A stretch of DNA of 64,000 nt from DASSUW01 sp963740605 (GCA_963740605.1 CAVUFC010000018.1:1-64000), one strand, 5' to 3'; shown: positions 1 to 8,155, counted from the first letter of the stretch. A program made the numbers and translations. Notes: generated by a model from the sequence alone, not told the origin.

Positions 1-325
1 CGCCCACGCCGACGCCGAACGTGAACCGGCCCGGGGCGAGCAGCGCGATGGTCGCGAGCTGCCGCGCGACGACCGCGGGATGGCGCAGGGCGAGCAGGTA
101 GACGCCCGTCTGCACGTGCACGCGCGGATCGGCCGCGAGCAATGACGCGGCCTGGATGAGACCGTCTGCGCCGTGCCCGTCGGCGAAGCTGACGTGGTCG
201 CCGACGGTCAGGTGGTCGATGCCCGCCGCCACGGAGCGCTCGGCGAGCTGGTGGAGCCGGCCGGCCCAGACCCCGAGGTCCTCCTCGCCAAGGACGATCC
301 CAACCCGAACCGGCTCTACCGGCAC
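1..325 (-). CDS. LLM-class F420-dependent oxidoreductase, N-terminal part (runs off the window)
   Basis: About 108 residues read on the minus strand from a GTG at 325, preceded by the SD-like GAAAGG. The segment has the luciferase-like monooxygenase layout: a beta strand (VRVGIVLG), a GIDHLTVGDHV strand, then LLALRHPAVVARQLATIALL and the family-typical GRFTFGVGVG just before the window edge. Members usually use F420 or FMN in a TIM barrel to oxidise or reduce small organic substrates. It starts 20 nt after the stop of the frameshifted flavoprotein at 345-1693, so it is probably the last gene of that operon. The C-terminus is not visible. Confidence 0.8.
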   Translation of the reverse strand, partial: MPVEPVRVGIVLGEEDLGVWAGRLHQLAERSVAAGIDHLTVGDHVSFADGHGADGLIQAASLLAADPRVHVQTGVYLLALRHPAVVARQLATIALLAPGRFTFGVGVG

Positions 326-344
326 GGAGATCGTGCCTTTCGGC

Positions 345-1693
345 CTACGCCGACGCGGCGCGCCCGGCCATCGCCGTCGCGGCTGCCTGCAGGCCGAAGA
401 CCAGGGCGCATGCGAGGCCGCCCGCGTACGCGCGCGTGAACACCCCGCCGGCGTCGGCGCCGGCCGCGAGCAGCCCGCGGATCACGTTGCCGGACTCGTC
501 GAGCACCCGCGCCTGCGGATCGATGATCAGTCCGCTGAACGTGAAGGTGATCGCCGGGATGACCTCGATCACGTAGAACGGCGGCTTGAGCAGCGGCTCC
601 GCGTCGAGCTTCCGGCCAGGGTCGGGCGCGCCGGCTTCGCACTGGCGATTGAACTCGAGCAAGCTGGCGAGCGACTCCGGCCCCGGATAGCCCCACTCGT
701 CCGGCAGGGCCTCGAACTCTTCGAGCTCGTCCGCGATCGCGGCCCGCGCCCCACGGCGGTAGGCGAGCTGGAACTTGTCCAGCGGCTCCACGCCCTTGAC
801 GTAGGGCGCCATCATCCACTCGTCGTGGACGCGCTGGTCGTAGACGAGCAGCGCGCGCGCCTCCGGCTGCTCGAGCACGTACAGCGTGTTGAGGTGGTCG
901 CCGACGGTCTCGTCGCAGAACCGCTGACCCTCGAGGTTGAGCAGGACGCCGTGTTCGCTGTGGTAGAAGGTCAGGTCGGTGAACTCGAAGGGGTTGTTGT
1001 AGACCACCTTCGAAGGGATGAGGTGCCCGTAGAAGCCGGCGTCGGGCGGCCCGAACGCGGCTCCGACCTCCAGGCCGAGCCGCAGCCCGTCGCCGATGCT
1101 GTGCGGGTTGGCGCGCAGCGTCAGGTCCTCCGCCAGCGGGTGGATGTGCTCCGCGCGCAGGGCCGGATCGCCGCCGAACCCGCCCGTTGCCAGCAGCGGT
1201 CGACCGTGCGCGGATCGTGCGGTGCTCACCCGATTCCGGTCCGGATCTCGGCTCCCACGACGGCGCCGTCCTCGAACAGGAGCCGCTCCGCCGTGGCGCC
1301 GACGATCAGCTCGCCCCGATCTCGCACGAGGCGCTCGCACGCCAGCAGGTACTGCGCCATGTCGGTGGCGGCGCCACGACCGTATCCGAGCACGGTGACC
1401 ATGTCGCCGACCGTGGCGCCCAGTGACCGAACCCAGTCCAGCGCTTCGCCGTACTGCTCGACGACCTGCGCCGAGAGCACGGGATCGGCGTCGGGATTGA
1501 CCTCGTGCATCACCTCGACGGTCGGGGCGGTCCAGACGAAGCCCGCGTACATCGCCGAGCCTCCGATTGCGGGCCCCTTCTCGACGAGGACCACGCTGGC
1601 TCCGTCGCCGGCGGCCTTCGCCGCGGCGCTCATTCCGGCCATCCCGCCGCCGAAGACGAGAAGGTCGATCGTGGAGTCTGGACCTGGAGTCAT
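345..1693 (-). pseudogene. FAD-dependent oxidoreductase (KstD/fumarate reductase-like), frameshifted
   Basis: Two frames together make one flavoprotein. Residues 1-155 (1693 to 1226) carry the FAD motif VFGGGMAGMSAAAKAA and end GAEIRTGIG at a TGA. The second frame resumes near 1250 with LLATGGFGGDP and continues to the C-terminal GADAGGVFTRAYAGGLA typical of 3-ketosteroid dehydrogenase/fumarate reductase flavoproteins. The frame offset equals one lost base (or two gained). Both halves look conserved, so the break is recent or an assembly error. The start ATG has a strong GAAGGAG. An operator copy lies at 1710-1722. A full-length relative sits at 22873-24267. Family members dehydrogenate or reduce enone/alicyclic substrates; the substrate here is unknown. 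Confidence 0.75.
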
Positions 1694-1709
1694 GGGATCG
1701 CTCCTTCGC

Positions 1710-1722
1710 TGAACTGAACTAA
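1710..1722. promoter_or_regulatory. Regulon operator copy (11/13 match)
   Basis: TGAACTGAACTAA matches TGAANTNANTTCA at 11 of 13 positions. It lies between the stop of the ferredoxin reductase (1730) and the flavoprotein start (1693), so it can control the flavoprotein and LLM genes separately from the upstream gene. Confidence 0.5.
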
Positions 1723-1729
1723 CCTGAGT

Positions 1730-2956
1730 TTATACCGGGGTGGGGGCGCCGAGCGCCTTCTCGTCAGCGGCGACGCTCGCTCGCAGGTCTTCGAAGACAG
1801 GCGGATCCGCCAGCGCCATGCGATAGGTCCCGAGGCGCCGGGCCGCGTTGATCGCGATCACGCCGACGAGCCGTCCATCGCGCTCGCCGCCGTAGATAAA
1901 CCGGGAGCGGTCCTCCGTGGCCTCGAGCAGCTCCAGGCGCTCCGCGCGCCCGGGCAGGCCGAGCGACTGGATCTTGACGTCGTATTGATCCGACCAGAAG
2001 TACGGCGGTTGGTCGTAGGGCTTGCGCTCGCCCGGTGACAGGAGCACATTGCGGCCCGCCAGCTGCCCCTGTTCGGCCGCGACGGTCCAGTGCTCGATTC
2101 GGATCGTGTCGCCGCCGGCCAGGAGATGCGGCCAGGACACGATGTCGCCGGCGCCGAGGATGTCGGCGTCGCCGACGGCCGTCAGCGCCGCGTCGCATTC
2201 AAGCCCCGGGTTCAACCGCAGGCCACTGTCCGCCAGCCACTCCGTGTTCGGGAGCGCGCCCATGCCGACGACGACGAGGTCGGCCGGGACGCGCGTACCG
2301 TCGGTCAGCTCGACGGCCTCGACCCGGCCGGCGCCATGAAGTGCGGCGACGCCCGTTCCGAGGCGCACATCAACGCCGCGCTCGCGGTGCAGCTCGGCGC
2401 ACCATTCCCCGAGCTCCGGGCCGAGCGGCAGCATCGGCGTCGGCGCGACGTCGACCAGGGTCACGTCGAGGTCCTGCTTGCGCGCGGTCTGGGCGACCTC
2501 ACACCCGATGAAGCCCGCGCCCACGACCGCGACCCGCGGACGCCGCGCTAGCGCGGCGCGCAGCGCGATCCCGTCATCTAGGCTGCGCAGGACGTGGACG
2601 CCCTCCAGGTCGCCGCCGGCGCCGGGCCAGCGTCGTGCCCGGGACCCGGTCGCCAGGATCAGCCGGTCGTACGGCACCTCGTCGCCGTCGGAGAGCACGA
2701 TCATCCGGCGCGCGCGATCCAGGCCCGTCGCCGCCGCGCCCAGGCGCCACTGCGCGTCGAGCGTGTCGCACGGGAGAAGGGCCTGCTCGGGCTCGTGGTC
2801 CCCGGCGAGCACCTCCTTCGACAGCGGTGGCCGCGTGTACGGCAGGTGGGGCTCGTTGCCCACCATCACGAGCTCGCCGCCGAACCCGGCGGCCCGCGCA
2901 GCCTGCGCCGCCCGCAGTCCGGCGAGCGATGACCCAACGATGACGACGCGGTCCAC
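1730..2956 (-). CDS. NAD(P)H-dependent ferredoxin reductase (rhodocoxin/putidaredoxin reductase type)
   Basis: 408 residues, the normal length for Class I oxygenase-coupled reductases. The FAD Rossmann motif VVIVGSSLAGLRAAQAA is at residues 4-20, LATGSRARRWPG near 101-112, the NAD-binding VAVVGAGFIGCEVA at 142-155, and a C-terminal reductase domain follows. It would transfer electrons from NAD(P)H through FAD to a ferredoxin serving a P450 or ring hydroxylase. The start is a GTG preceded by GAGGAGA. It is divergent from fprA, with an operator in the 121-bp gap, and the ferredoxin gene is 1.6 kb away. No P450 gene occurs in this window, so the terminal acceptor is unknown. Confidence 0.88.
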   Translation of the reverse strand: MDRVVIVGSSLAGLRAAQAARAAGFGGELVMVGNEPHLPYTRPPLSKEVLAGDHEPEQALLPCDTLDAQWRLGAAATGLDRARRMIVLSDGDEVPYDRLILATGSRARRWPGAGGDLEGVHVLRSLDDGIALRAALARRPRVAVVGAGFIGCEVAQTARKQDLDVTLVDVAPTPMLPLGPELGEWCAELHRERGVDVRLGTGVAALHGAGRVEAVELTDGTRVPADLVVVGMGALPNTEWLADSGLRLNPGLECDAALTAVGDADILGAGDIVSWPHLLAGGDTIRIEHWTVAAEQGQLAGRNVLLSPGERKPYDQPPYFWSDQYDVKIQSLGLPGRAERLELLEATEDRSRFIYGGERDGRLVGVIAINAARRLGTYRMALADPPVFEDLRASVAADEKALGAPTPV

Positions 2957-2986
2957 TTGGTGCTCTCCTCGTACGAGTTGATAAAC

Positions 2987-2999
2987 TGAAGTCAGTTCT
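2987..2999. promoter_or_regulatory. Regulon operator copy (12/13), fprA/ferredoxin reductase divergon
   Basis: TGAAGTCAGTTCT inside the longer palindrome AACTGAAGTCAGTT (2985-2998). It lies in the 121-bp gap between divergent genes starting at 2956 (minus) and 3078 (plus), so one site could control both. Confidence 0.7.
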
Positions 3000-3077
3000 A
3001 TATTTTGAGGTCGGCGACGATTTCTGTCAAGCCGCCGCGAGACGCGCGACCCCGACCCCGACCCCGATTAGGCAGAC

Positions 3078-4469
3078 ATGACCGAGCCCCTTCGCGCCGC
3101 CATCGTCGGCGCCGGTCCCAGCGGCTTCTACGCCGCGGGCCAGCTCCTGGCCGTCGATGACCCGCAGTTCGCGGTGGACCTCTACGACCGCCTGCCGACG
3201 CCGTACGGGCTCGTTCGGTCGGGCGTCGCGCCCGACCACCCGAAGATCAAGTCGGTGACTCGCGCCTACGACAAGACCACGGCGCACGAGCGGTTCCAGT
3301 TCTTCGGGCATGTCGAGCTCGGGAGCGACATCACCCGCCGCCAGCTGCTCGAGCACTACCACGTCGTTCTGTACACGCTCGGGACCTCGATCGACCGGCG
3401 GCTTGGGATCCCGGGTGAGGAGTTGCGCGGCTCGCACGCGGCGACCGAGTTCGTCGCCTGGTACAACGGCCACCCCGACCACTGCGGGCTGGAGGTCGAT
3501 CTGCAGGCCAAGCAGGCGGTCGTCATCGGAGCCGGCAACGTCGCGATCGACGTCGCGCGGATGCTCGCGCTGGCACCGTCGGAGCTTGCGCCCACCGATA
3601 CGGCGGACCATGCAATCGAGGTGCTCCAGGCCTCGAGCGTCGAGGACATCACGATCCTTGCTCGCCGTGGGCCGCTGCAGGCGGCGTTCACGAACCCCGA
3701 GCTGCTCGAGATGGGTGTGCTGGAGCGCGGCGACGTCGAGATCGTCGGCGGCGAGCTGGACGAGCTGTCGGCCATCGCACTTCAGGAGGCCGACAAGACC
3801 CGGCGGCGGAACGTCGAGATTCTGCAGGAGTACGCGGCGCGGCCGAAGACCGGCAAGCCGATCACCGTCCGCTTCCGCTTCCTCGCCTCCCCGGTCGAGC
3901 TGCTTGGCGACGCGAACGGCCATGTCCGTGCGGTGAGGGTCGAGAAGAACGCGATCGTCGCGCGTGACGACGGCGCGCTGGCGGCGCGCGGGACGGGCGA
4001 GTTCGAGGAGATCCCGGCCCAGCTCGTGTTCCGCTCGATCGGCTACAAGGGGGAGCCGATCGGCGACATCCCCTTCGACGAGCGGCGCGGCCTGATCCGC
4101 AACGAGGGGGGGCGGGTGACCGATCCCGACGGTACGCACCACGCCGGCGAGTACGTGTCCGGCTGGATCAAGCGTGGCCCCTCCGGCGTGATCGGGACGA
4201 ACAAGAAGGATTCCCAGGACACCGTCAGCAGGATCCTCGAGGACGTGGCGACGGGCCACATCAACCAGCCCGTCTCGGACGACATCGATGCCCTGATCGC
4301 CACGCACGCCCCGAACGCGGTCACCTGGGAGGACTGGCAGGAGATCGACGCGATCGAGACGGCCGCCGGCGAGGAGTCCTCGCCCGGGCGACCGCGCGTG
4401 AAGCTCACCGAGTGGGAGGCCCTGCGCGAGGCGGCCAAGCGGGCGCCCTCGGGCCAGGCACACCTCTGA
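3078..4469 (+). CDS. fprA: Ferredoxin-NADP+ reductase, FprA (adrenodoxin reductase) type
   Basis: 463 residues, matching mycobacterial FprA and adrenodoxin reductase. The N-terminal FAD motif is AAIVGAGPSGFYAAGQLL (residues 7-24), followed by YDRLPTPYGLVRSGVAPDHP, the signature of this family. The NADPH-binding VVIGAGNVAIDVARMLA lies mid-protein, and GYVSGWIKRGPSGVIGTNK-like residues near the C-terminus contact FAD. The cytosolic enzyme reduces [2Fe-2S] or 7Fe ferredoxins with NADPH. The 7Fe ferredoxin at 4543 follows after 73 nt but has its own promoter. This gene is divergent from another ferredoxin reductase under a shared operator, so the window encodes two alternative electron routes to one ferredoxin. 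Confidence 0.93.
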   Translation: MTEPLRAAIVGAGPSGFYAAGQLLAVDDPQFAVDLYDRLPTPYGLVRSGVAPDHPKIKSVTRAYDKTTAHERFQFFGHVELGSDITRRQLLEHYHVVLYTLGTSIDRRLGIPGEELRGSHAATEFVAWYNGHPDHCGLEVDLQAKQAVVIGAGNVAIDVARMLALAPSELAPTDTADHAIEVLQASSVEDITILARRGPLQAAFTNPELLEMGVLERGDVEIVGGELDELSAIALQEADKTRRRNVEILQEYAARPKTGKPITVRFRFLASPVELLGDANGHVRAVRVEKNAIVARDDGALAARGTGEFEEIPAQLVFRSIGYKGEPIGDIPFDERRGLIRNEGGRVTDPDGTHHAGEYVSGWIKRGPSGVIGTNKKDSQDTVSRILEDVATGHINQPVSDDIDALIATHAPNAVTWEDWQEIDAIETAAGEESSPGRPRVKLTEWEALREAAKRAPSGQAHL

Positions 4470-4477
4470 TCGAGCGC

Positions 4478-4507
4478 TTGACAGGTCGCACCTCGCCAAA
4501 CTAACCT
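4478..4507 (+). promoter_or_regulatory. Promoter of the ferredoxin gene
   Basis: A consensus TTGACA at 4478-4483 and TAACCT at 4502-4507 with an 18-nt spacer. The operator at 4507-4519 begins at the last base of the -10 element, which suits steric repression by a bound TetR dimer. Confidence 0.6.
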
Positions 4508-4519
4508 GACATCAGTTCA
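4507..4519. promoter_or_regulatory. Regulon operator copy (12/13) over the ferredoxin promoter
   Basis: Reads TGAACTGATGTCA on the minus strand. It overlaps the -10 region of the ferredoxin promoter and extends to about +1. Confidence 0.65.
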
Positions 4520-4542
4520 GGTCGTCTCGAAAGGACTTGCGC

Positions 4543-4806
4543 ATGGCATACGTCATCGCGGAACCGTGCATCGGGCAGAAGGACAACTCGTGCGTCGAAG
4601 TCTGTCCCGTCGACTGCATCCACCCGACTCCCGACGAGCCGGGCTACGACACCGTCGAGCACCTGCACATCGATCCCGATGAATGCATCGACTGCGATGC
4701 GTGCGTGGAGGCCTGTCCGGTGGATGCCGTTTTCGCCGGCGATCAGGTCCCGGATGAGTGGGAGCGGTTCACGCAGATCAATGGCGACTACTTCGCCTCC
4801 CGATAG
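4543..4806 (+). CDS. fdxA: 7Fe ferredoxin ([3Fe-4S][4Fe-4S])
   Basis: 87 residues. The first cluster motif is C-x7-C-x3-C-P (CIGQKDNSCVEVCP) with a further Cys in VDCIH. The second is C-x2-C-x2-C-x3-CP (CIDCDACVEACP). This is the standard seven-iron ferredoxin pattern and length. ATG 4543 is chosen because AAAGGA lies 7 nt upstream; a TTG 6 nt earlier is spaced worse. It carries electrons from FprA or the reductase at 1730 to an oxygenase or dehydrogenase. Expression from its own operator-covered promoter places it in the regulon. Confidence 0.93.
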   Translation: MAYVIAEPCIGQKDNSCVEVCPVDCIHPTPDEPGYDTVEHLHIDPDECIDCDACVEACPVDAVFAGDQVPDEWERFTQINGDYFASR

Positions 4807-5575
4807 CCGCACAGCGTTCGCGGTACCCCGTCGGCGGCCGGACACCCGGGTGCCGCACGCGAAGCAGCAGCAGCGCGCGTTCTCCCGTGAGGAGATCGTC
4901 GCTGCCATCAAGCGCTGGCTCGCCATGTACGGAGAGTGCCCGAGGATGATCGACTGGGAGCCTGGCCGTGCCCGTCGCCTCGGACAACAGTGGCGCGCGG
5001 AGCGGTTCGAGAGCGGGGCCTGGCCGACCACACGCATGGTGCGATGCCAGTTCCAGACGTTCAACGCCGCGATCGAGGCGGCCGGACTCTCCCCGCGTCC
5101 TGCGCCGACGCGGCTGCGACCGAACCTCTCCGGGCCCGAGGCGATCATCGTGGCGATGATCGAGTGGACGCGGCGGTACGGCGACGTCCCGACGATGGCC
5201 GACTGGGACCCGCATCGAGCCCGCCGCCTCGGTCAGGACTGGCGGATCGCCCGCTACAACCAGGGGGACTGGCCGAGCGCGCGATCCGTTGCGCTGCACT
5301 TCGGCTCGTTCGCGAACGCGGCCACCGCCGCGGGTCTCGTCGCACGCGCGCGCAGCTCGTCGCACGCGGAGCGGCAGGCCGTCAGCGTGGCGAACCGCCT
5401 CGCCAGCGCGACAGCATCAGCGGAGGCGTCTGCTCCCGGGATCGGCGGTCTCGCGGCCAGCCTCACCGCGCTTGCGCAGGCACGCAAGAGCCAGGACCCC
5501 GTCGGCATGCACGCGGCCCTGATCGACCTCGCGGGATCTGCCCTCGCCTGGGCGGAGATCTTCGGAGCCGAGTGA
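4781..5575 (+). CDS. HNH-repeat (homing-endonuclease-associated repeat) protein
   Basis: About 264 residues with two tandem copies of a roughly 65-residue repeat (near residues 39-105 and 120-185). Each has W-x-YG-(E/D)-x-P-x-x-x-DW-(E/D)-P-x-RA-RRLGQ, then a DWP/AWP turn, and ends F-x-(T/S)-F-N/A-A-A-x-x-AGL. This resembles the HNH_repeat family, thought to be a small helical DNA-binding unit. No HNH nuclease motif is present. The C-terminus is Ala-rich. The start is uncertain: ATG 4781 overlaps the ferredoxin end by 26 nt, and GTG 4850 is an alternative. It is likely co-transcribed with the ferredoxin. Function unknown. Confidence 0.7.
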   Translation: MATTSPPDSRTAFAVPRRRPDTRVPHAKQQQRAFSREEIVAAIKRWLAMYGECPRMIDWEPGRARRLGQQWRAERFESGAWPTTRMVRCQFQTFNAAIEAAGLSPRPAPTRLRPNLSGPEAIIVAMIEWTRRYGDVPTMADWDPHRARRLGQDWRIARYNQGDWPSARSVALHFGSFANAATAAGLVARARSSSHAERQAVSVANRLASATASAEASAPGIGGLAASLTALAQARKSQDPVGMHAALIDLAGSALAWAEIFGAE

Positions 5576-5586
5576 ACAGATTGAGG

Positions 5587-5599
5587 TGAATTCGTTTCA
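5587..5599. promoter_or_regulatory. Regulon operator copy (12/13) upstream of the adenylate kinase-like gene
   Basis: TGAATTCGTTTCA. A possible -10 (TATCAT, 5602-5607) follows directly and the ATG is at 5616, so the site falls between the -35 and -10 positions. Confidence 0.6.
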
Positions 5600-5615
5600 T
5601 GTATCATTCGCGGAC

Positions 5616-6203
5616 ATGCCTCCGCAAACGTCCGTCGCGATAGCCAACGTGGCCCTCGTCCTGATCGGGCCGCCCGGAGTGGGGAAGGGGACCCAGGCGG
5701 CACGGCTACGCGACGAGTTCGAGCTCGTGCACATCGCGACTGGGGATCTCTTGCGCGAACACCGGACAGCCCAGACCGATCTGGGCAGTCAGGCCTCCGA
5801 ATACATGACGGCCGGCCGGCTGGTCCCGGACGACCTCGTCGTCGCCATGGTTCGGGAGCGCATCGAGGCGTCCAGGCGCTTCCTCCTCGACGGTTTCCCG
5901 CGCACGCTCGCTCAGGCCGATGCGCTCGACGATGTCCTGAGACTCACCCGCCGCGAGTTGACGGCGGCCGTGTTCATCGACGCGCCCGACGAGATCGTCG
6001 TGGAGCGAATCGCCGGTCGTGCCGACGGTCGTGACGACGACGATCGCGCCACCGTGCGCCGGCGGCTCGAGCAGTATCACCGCAACACGGCGCCCGTGAT
6101 CGACCACTACGCGCGCTTGGGCCTCCTGCACCGCGTCGACGCCTCGCGACCGGTCGCAGAGGTTTATGACGAGGCGCGCGCTCTGCTGTTGAGCCTCTCG
6201 TAA
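5616..6203 (+). CDS. Adenylate kinase-like nucleoside monophosphate kinase
   Basis: 195 residues. The P-loop is LIGPPGVGKGTQ (residues 17-27), followed by the NMP-binding segment (ATGDLLRE, DGFPRTLAQA) and RRRLEQYHRNTAPVIDHY of the C-terminal core. The LID is short and lacks Zn-binding cysteines. The family transfers phosphate between ATP and AMP. ATG 5616 is preferred over an upstream start because the -10-like TATCAT would put transcription start within a few bases of it (leaderless). An Adk paralogue under a catabolic operator is unusual. It could recycle AMP released by the many AMP-forming CoA ligases in this regulon (inference). Confidence 0.85.
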   Translation: MPPQTSVAIANVALVLIGPPGVGKGTQAARLRDEFELVHIATGDLLREHRTAQTDLGSQASEYMTAGRLVPDDLVVAMVRERIEASRRFLLDGFPRTLAQADALDDVLRLTRRELTAAVFIDAPDEIVVERIAGRADGRDDDDRATVRRRLEQYHRNTAPVIDHYARLGLLHRVDASRPVAEVYDEARALLLSLS

Positions 6204-6225
6204 AGAGGCGTGGCAGCCTTCGCGG

Positions 6226-7383
6226 ATGGCCTCCGAGCAGCTGCTGGTCAACTTCTTCTACGCCTACCCGGTCGGGCACGCGGTCGAGGCGCTTCACCGC
6301 TGCCGCGGGTATCACGCGGCGGACGCGAGCCTCGAGATCTCCCTCGTGCTGAACGCCGAGTCGCCGGTCCGGCTGGCGGACTTCTGCCCGTTCATCGCCT
6401 CCGCGTACGCCATCGAGCATCCGTTCGTCGAGCCGTGCGCCGACTCGTTGTCGCGCTTGGCGGACGTCCCGCGCCAGTGGGATTGGATCCTCGACGATCC
6501 CCGACGCACGCAGGCACTCCAGCTCCGCACATTCCCGGGGATGCGGGACTTCTATACGGCGAGCGACGATCATTTCGTCGCCGGCCGCGGACGGTCCGTC
6601 GTCGGCGCCGAGCCACCTCGATACCTCCGCCATCAACAGCTGCGATTCGAGCTTCCCGACCCGGCCCGCGCCGCGGCTCGCCGTCGCGTGCAGGGCCCCG
6701 GCCCCTGGATCGCGATCATGCCCGCCGGATCAGGAGAGCCCGACCTGTACCCCTCCGCCGCATCGTGGTGCTCGATCCTGGACATGCTCTGCGAGGTCCT
6801 GCCCGCCGCCCGGTTCGCCCTCGTCGGCAAGCTCGGAGGCAACCACGTCAGCAGCCGGAGCTCGATCGACGCGGACGAGCTGACGCGGCTGCTCGCCCAC
6901 CGGGCGCGGCCGCTGGACTGCTTCGACCTCGATCTCGCCGAGCAGCTCGCCGTCGCCGAGGCGTGCGACCTGTTCGTGTCACCCCATACAGGTTTCGCGT
7001 TCGCGGCGCTCGCCGTCGGCACGCCGTGGCTCACGATCTCCGGTGGCCGCTGGTTCGAGTACTTCTTCAACCGCGTGCCGTTCCGCTCGATCATCCCGGA
7101 CACGGAACGCTATCCGTGCTTCACGCAGTTCGGTCCGCTTACCGTGATCGACGACGGGCCGGACGGGCCCCGCATCCCGAGCATGTCCCGCGCGCGGATC
7201 TCCGACGACCTCGACGCCATCGCGGCCGCGGCCGTCGAGCTGGTCGAGGAACGCGTCACGTACGAGCGCGCGCTCTCGGACTACTTCACCGATCTGCTGC
7301 GGGCGCACCGGGGCGACGCCTCGACGATCTGGTCGATCGACGACGTTCACACTGACTACGTCGGCGCCCGGAAGAAAATTTAA
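6226..7383 (+). CDS. GT-B glycosyltransferase, family 9 (heptosyltransferase-like)
   Basis: 385 residues. The C-terminal half has the nucleotide-sugar-binding Rossmann pattern of GT9/ADP-heptose transferases: WIAIMPAGSG near residue 163, FALVGKLGG near 200, and CDLFVSPHTGFAFAALAVG near 246-264, followed by GTPWLTISGG. The N-terminal half is divergent. Such enzymes add a sugar to lipid or protein acceptors. It starts 22 nt after the adenylate kinase-like gene with no clear separate promoter, so it is probably co-transcribed from the operator at 5587. The reason for a glycosyltransferase here is not evident. Confidence 0.65.
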   Translation: MASEQLLVNFFYAYPVGHAVEALHRCRGYHAADASLEISLVLNAESPVRLADFCPFIASAYAIEHPFVEPCADSLSRLADVPRQWDWILDDPRRTQALQLRTFPGMRDFYTASDDHFVAGRGRSVVGAEPPRYLRHQQLRFELPDPARAAARRRVQGPGPWIAIMPAGSGEPDLYPSAASWCSILDMLCEVLPAARFALVGKLGGNHVSSRSSIDADELTRLLAHRARPLDCFDLDLAEQLAVAEACDLFVSPHTGFAFAALAVGTPWLTISGGRWFEYFFNRVPFRSIIPDTERYPCFTQFGPLTVIDDGPDGPRIPSMSRARISDDLDAIAAAAVELVEERVTYERALSDYFTDLLRAHRGDASTIWSIDDVHTDYVGARKKI

Positions 7384-7384
7384 C

Positions 7385-7397
7385 TGAAGTCACTTGC
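7385..7397. promoter_or_regulatory. Regulon operator copy (11/13) upstream of phasin
   Basis: TGAAGTCACTTGC, beginning just after the preceding gene's TAA. It overlaps a possible -35 (TTGCGT, 7394-7399), with TAACAT at 7416-7421 as -10 (16-nt spacer). Confidence 0.6.
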
Positions 7398-7461
7398 GTT
7401 AGCTGTCGATCTTGCTAACATGCTAACTGGAAGCGCGGATCAGACTCGAAAGGACCACCCC

Positions 7462-7749
7462 ATGCCCGCATCGCAGACGAAGACCAATCCCATCACCGAG
7501 AGCATCGAGACCGCCGCCGAGCGTGCCGCCGAGCTCAACGAGAAGGCTGTGGAGAACGGCAAGAAGGCCGGCGCCGCCTACCTCGACTCGTACGAGAAGG
7601 CCGTTGTCCAGCTCGCCGATGGCTACGAGAAGGCCGCCCAGGCGACCAAGATCGACTGGCTGTCGACCGTCGCCGCGACGCAGGCCGACTTCACCCGCGA
7701 GGTCACGAAGGCGTACACGAACGCCGCTCGCGAGCTCGTCGCGCGCTAG
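7462..7749 (+). CDS. Phasin-like PHA granule-associated protein
   Basis: 95 residues, highly charged, Ala/Lys/Glu-rich and predicted mostly helical, with repeated heptad-like AAERAAELNEKAVENGKKAG and YEKAVVQLADGYEKAAQATK. This amphipathic-helix pattern is typical of actinobacterial phasins, which coat polyhydroxyalkanoate granules. ATG 7462 has AAAGGA at good spacing; an earlier ATG at 7420 lies close to the predicted promoter. It faces an XRE regulator across a strong terminator, an arrangement seen with phasin/PhaR-type pairs. Class III phaC at 35849 supports PHA storage. The family call rests on composition and context. Confidence 0.7.
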   Translation: MPASQTKTNPITESIETAAERAAELNEKAVENGKKAGAAYLDSYEKAVVQLADGYEKAAQATKIDWLSTVAATQADFTREVTKAYTNAARELVAR

Positions 7750-7773
7750 ACCGCACCCTCCCCGGTGGGACCC

Positions 7774-7805
7774 ACAGAGCCGCGGCGTTTTCGCCGCGGC
7801 TCTGT
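7774..7805. terminator. Strong bidirectional hairpin between phasin and XRE regulator
   Basis: A perfect 14-bp stem (7774-7787 with 7792-7805; ACAGAGCCGCGGCG) with a TTTT loop, placed between two convergent genes. There is no long U-tract, as is common in GC-rich actinobacteria. Confidence 0.8.
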
Positions 7806-7810
7806 CACGT

Positions 7811-8155
7811 TCAGGCCCGGCTCGTTACGAAGGACTCATAAATCTCGATCAGCGCCTTGCGCTGGCTCGCCGTCAGTGCCTTGTCCGCCTTGATCGCGGC
7901 GACCACGGCGGGTTCCTCGTCGGCCTCCTCGGTGCTGCGCGCCTTGTGCTGGCGGAGCGTCTCGGCCGACATCTCGAGGTTCTCGGCGATGGCCTCGAGC
8001 ACCCGTTCGGAGGGGTCCCGCAGCCCGCGCTCGATCTGGGACAGGTACGGGTTGGAGATGCCGACCAGGTCCGCGAGCTGACGCATCGTGAGCTCGTGCA
8101 ACTCCCGCTGACGGCGGACGTACTCGCCGAACGTGGACTCGGTTTCTTCGGTCAC
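7811..8155 (-). CDS. XRE-family transcriptional regulator (candidate phasin/PHA regulator)
   Basis: 114 residues. A Cro/C1 helix-turn-helix occupies residues 9-66 (YVRRQRELHELTMRQLADL, then GISNPYLSQIERGLRDPSE). A C-terminal charged helical tail ends LTASQRKALIEIYESFV. Similar short XRE proteins beside phasin genes in actinobacteria repress phaP until granules titrate them; that role is inference here. It is convergent with the phasin gene, and the divergent acyl-CoA dehydrogenase at 8261 has a regulon operator in the shared gap. Confidence 0.85.
   Translation of the reverse strand: MTEETESTFGEYVRRQRELHELTMRQLADLVGISNPYLSQIERGLRDPSERVLEAIAENLEMSAETLRQHKARSTEEADEEPAVVAAIKADKALTASQRKALIEIYESFVTSRA

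Noticed and set aside
3027..4499. 490-codon minus-strand frame opposite fprA
   Set aside because: Arg/Asp-rich antisense shadow typical of high-GC DNA; fprA on the plus strand has all family motifs.
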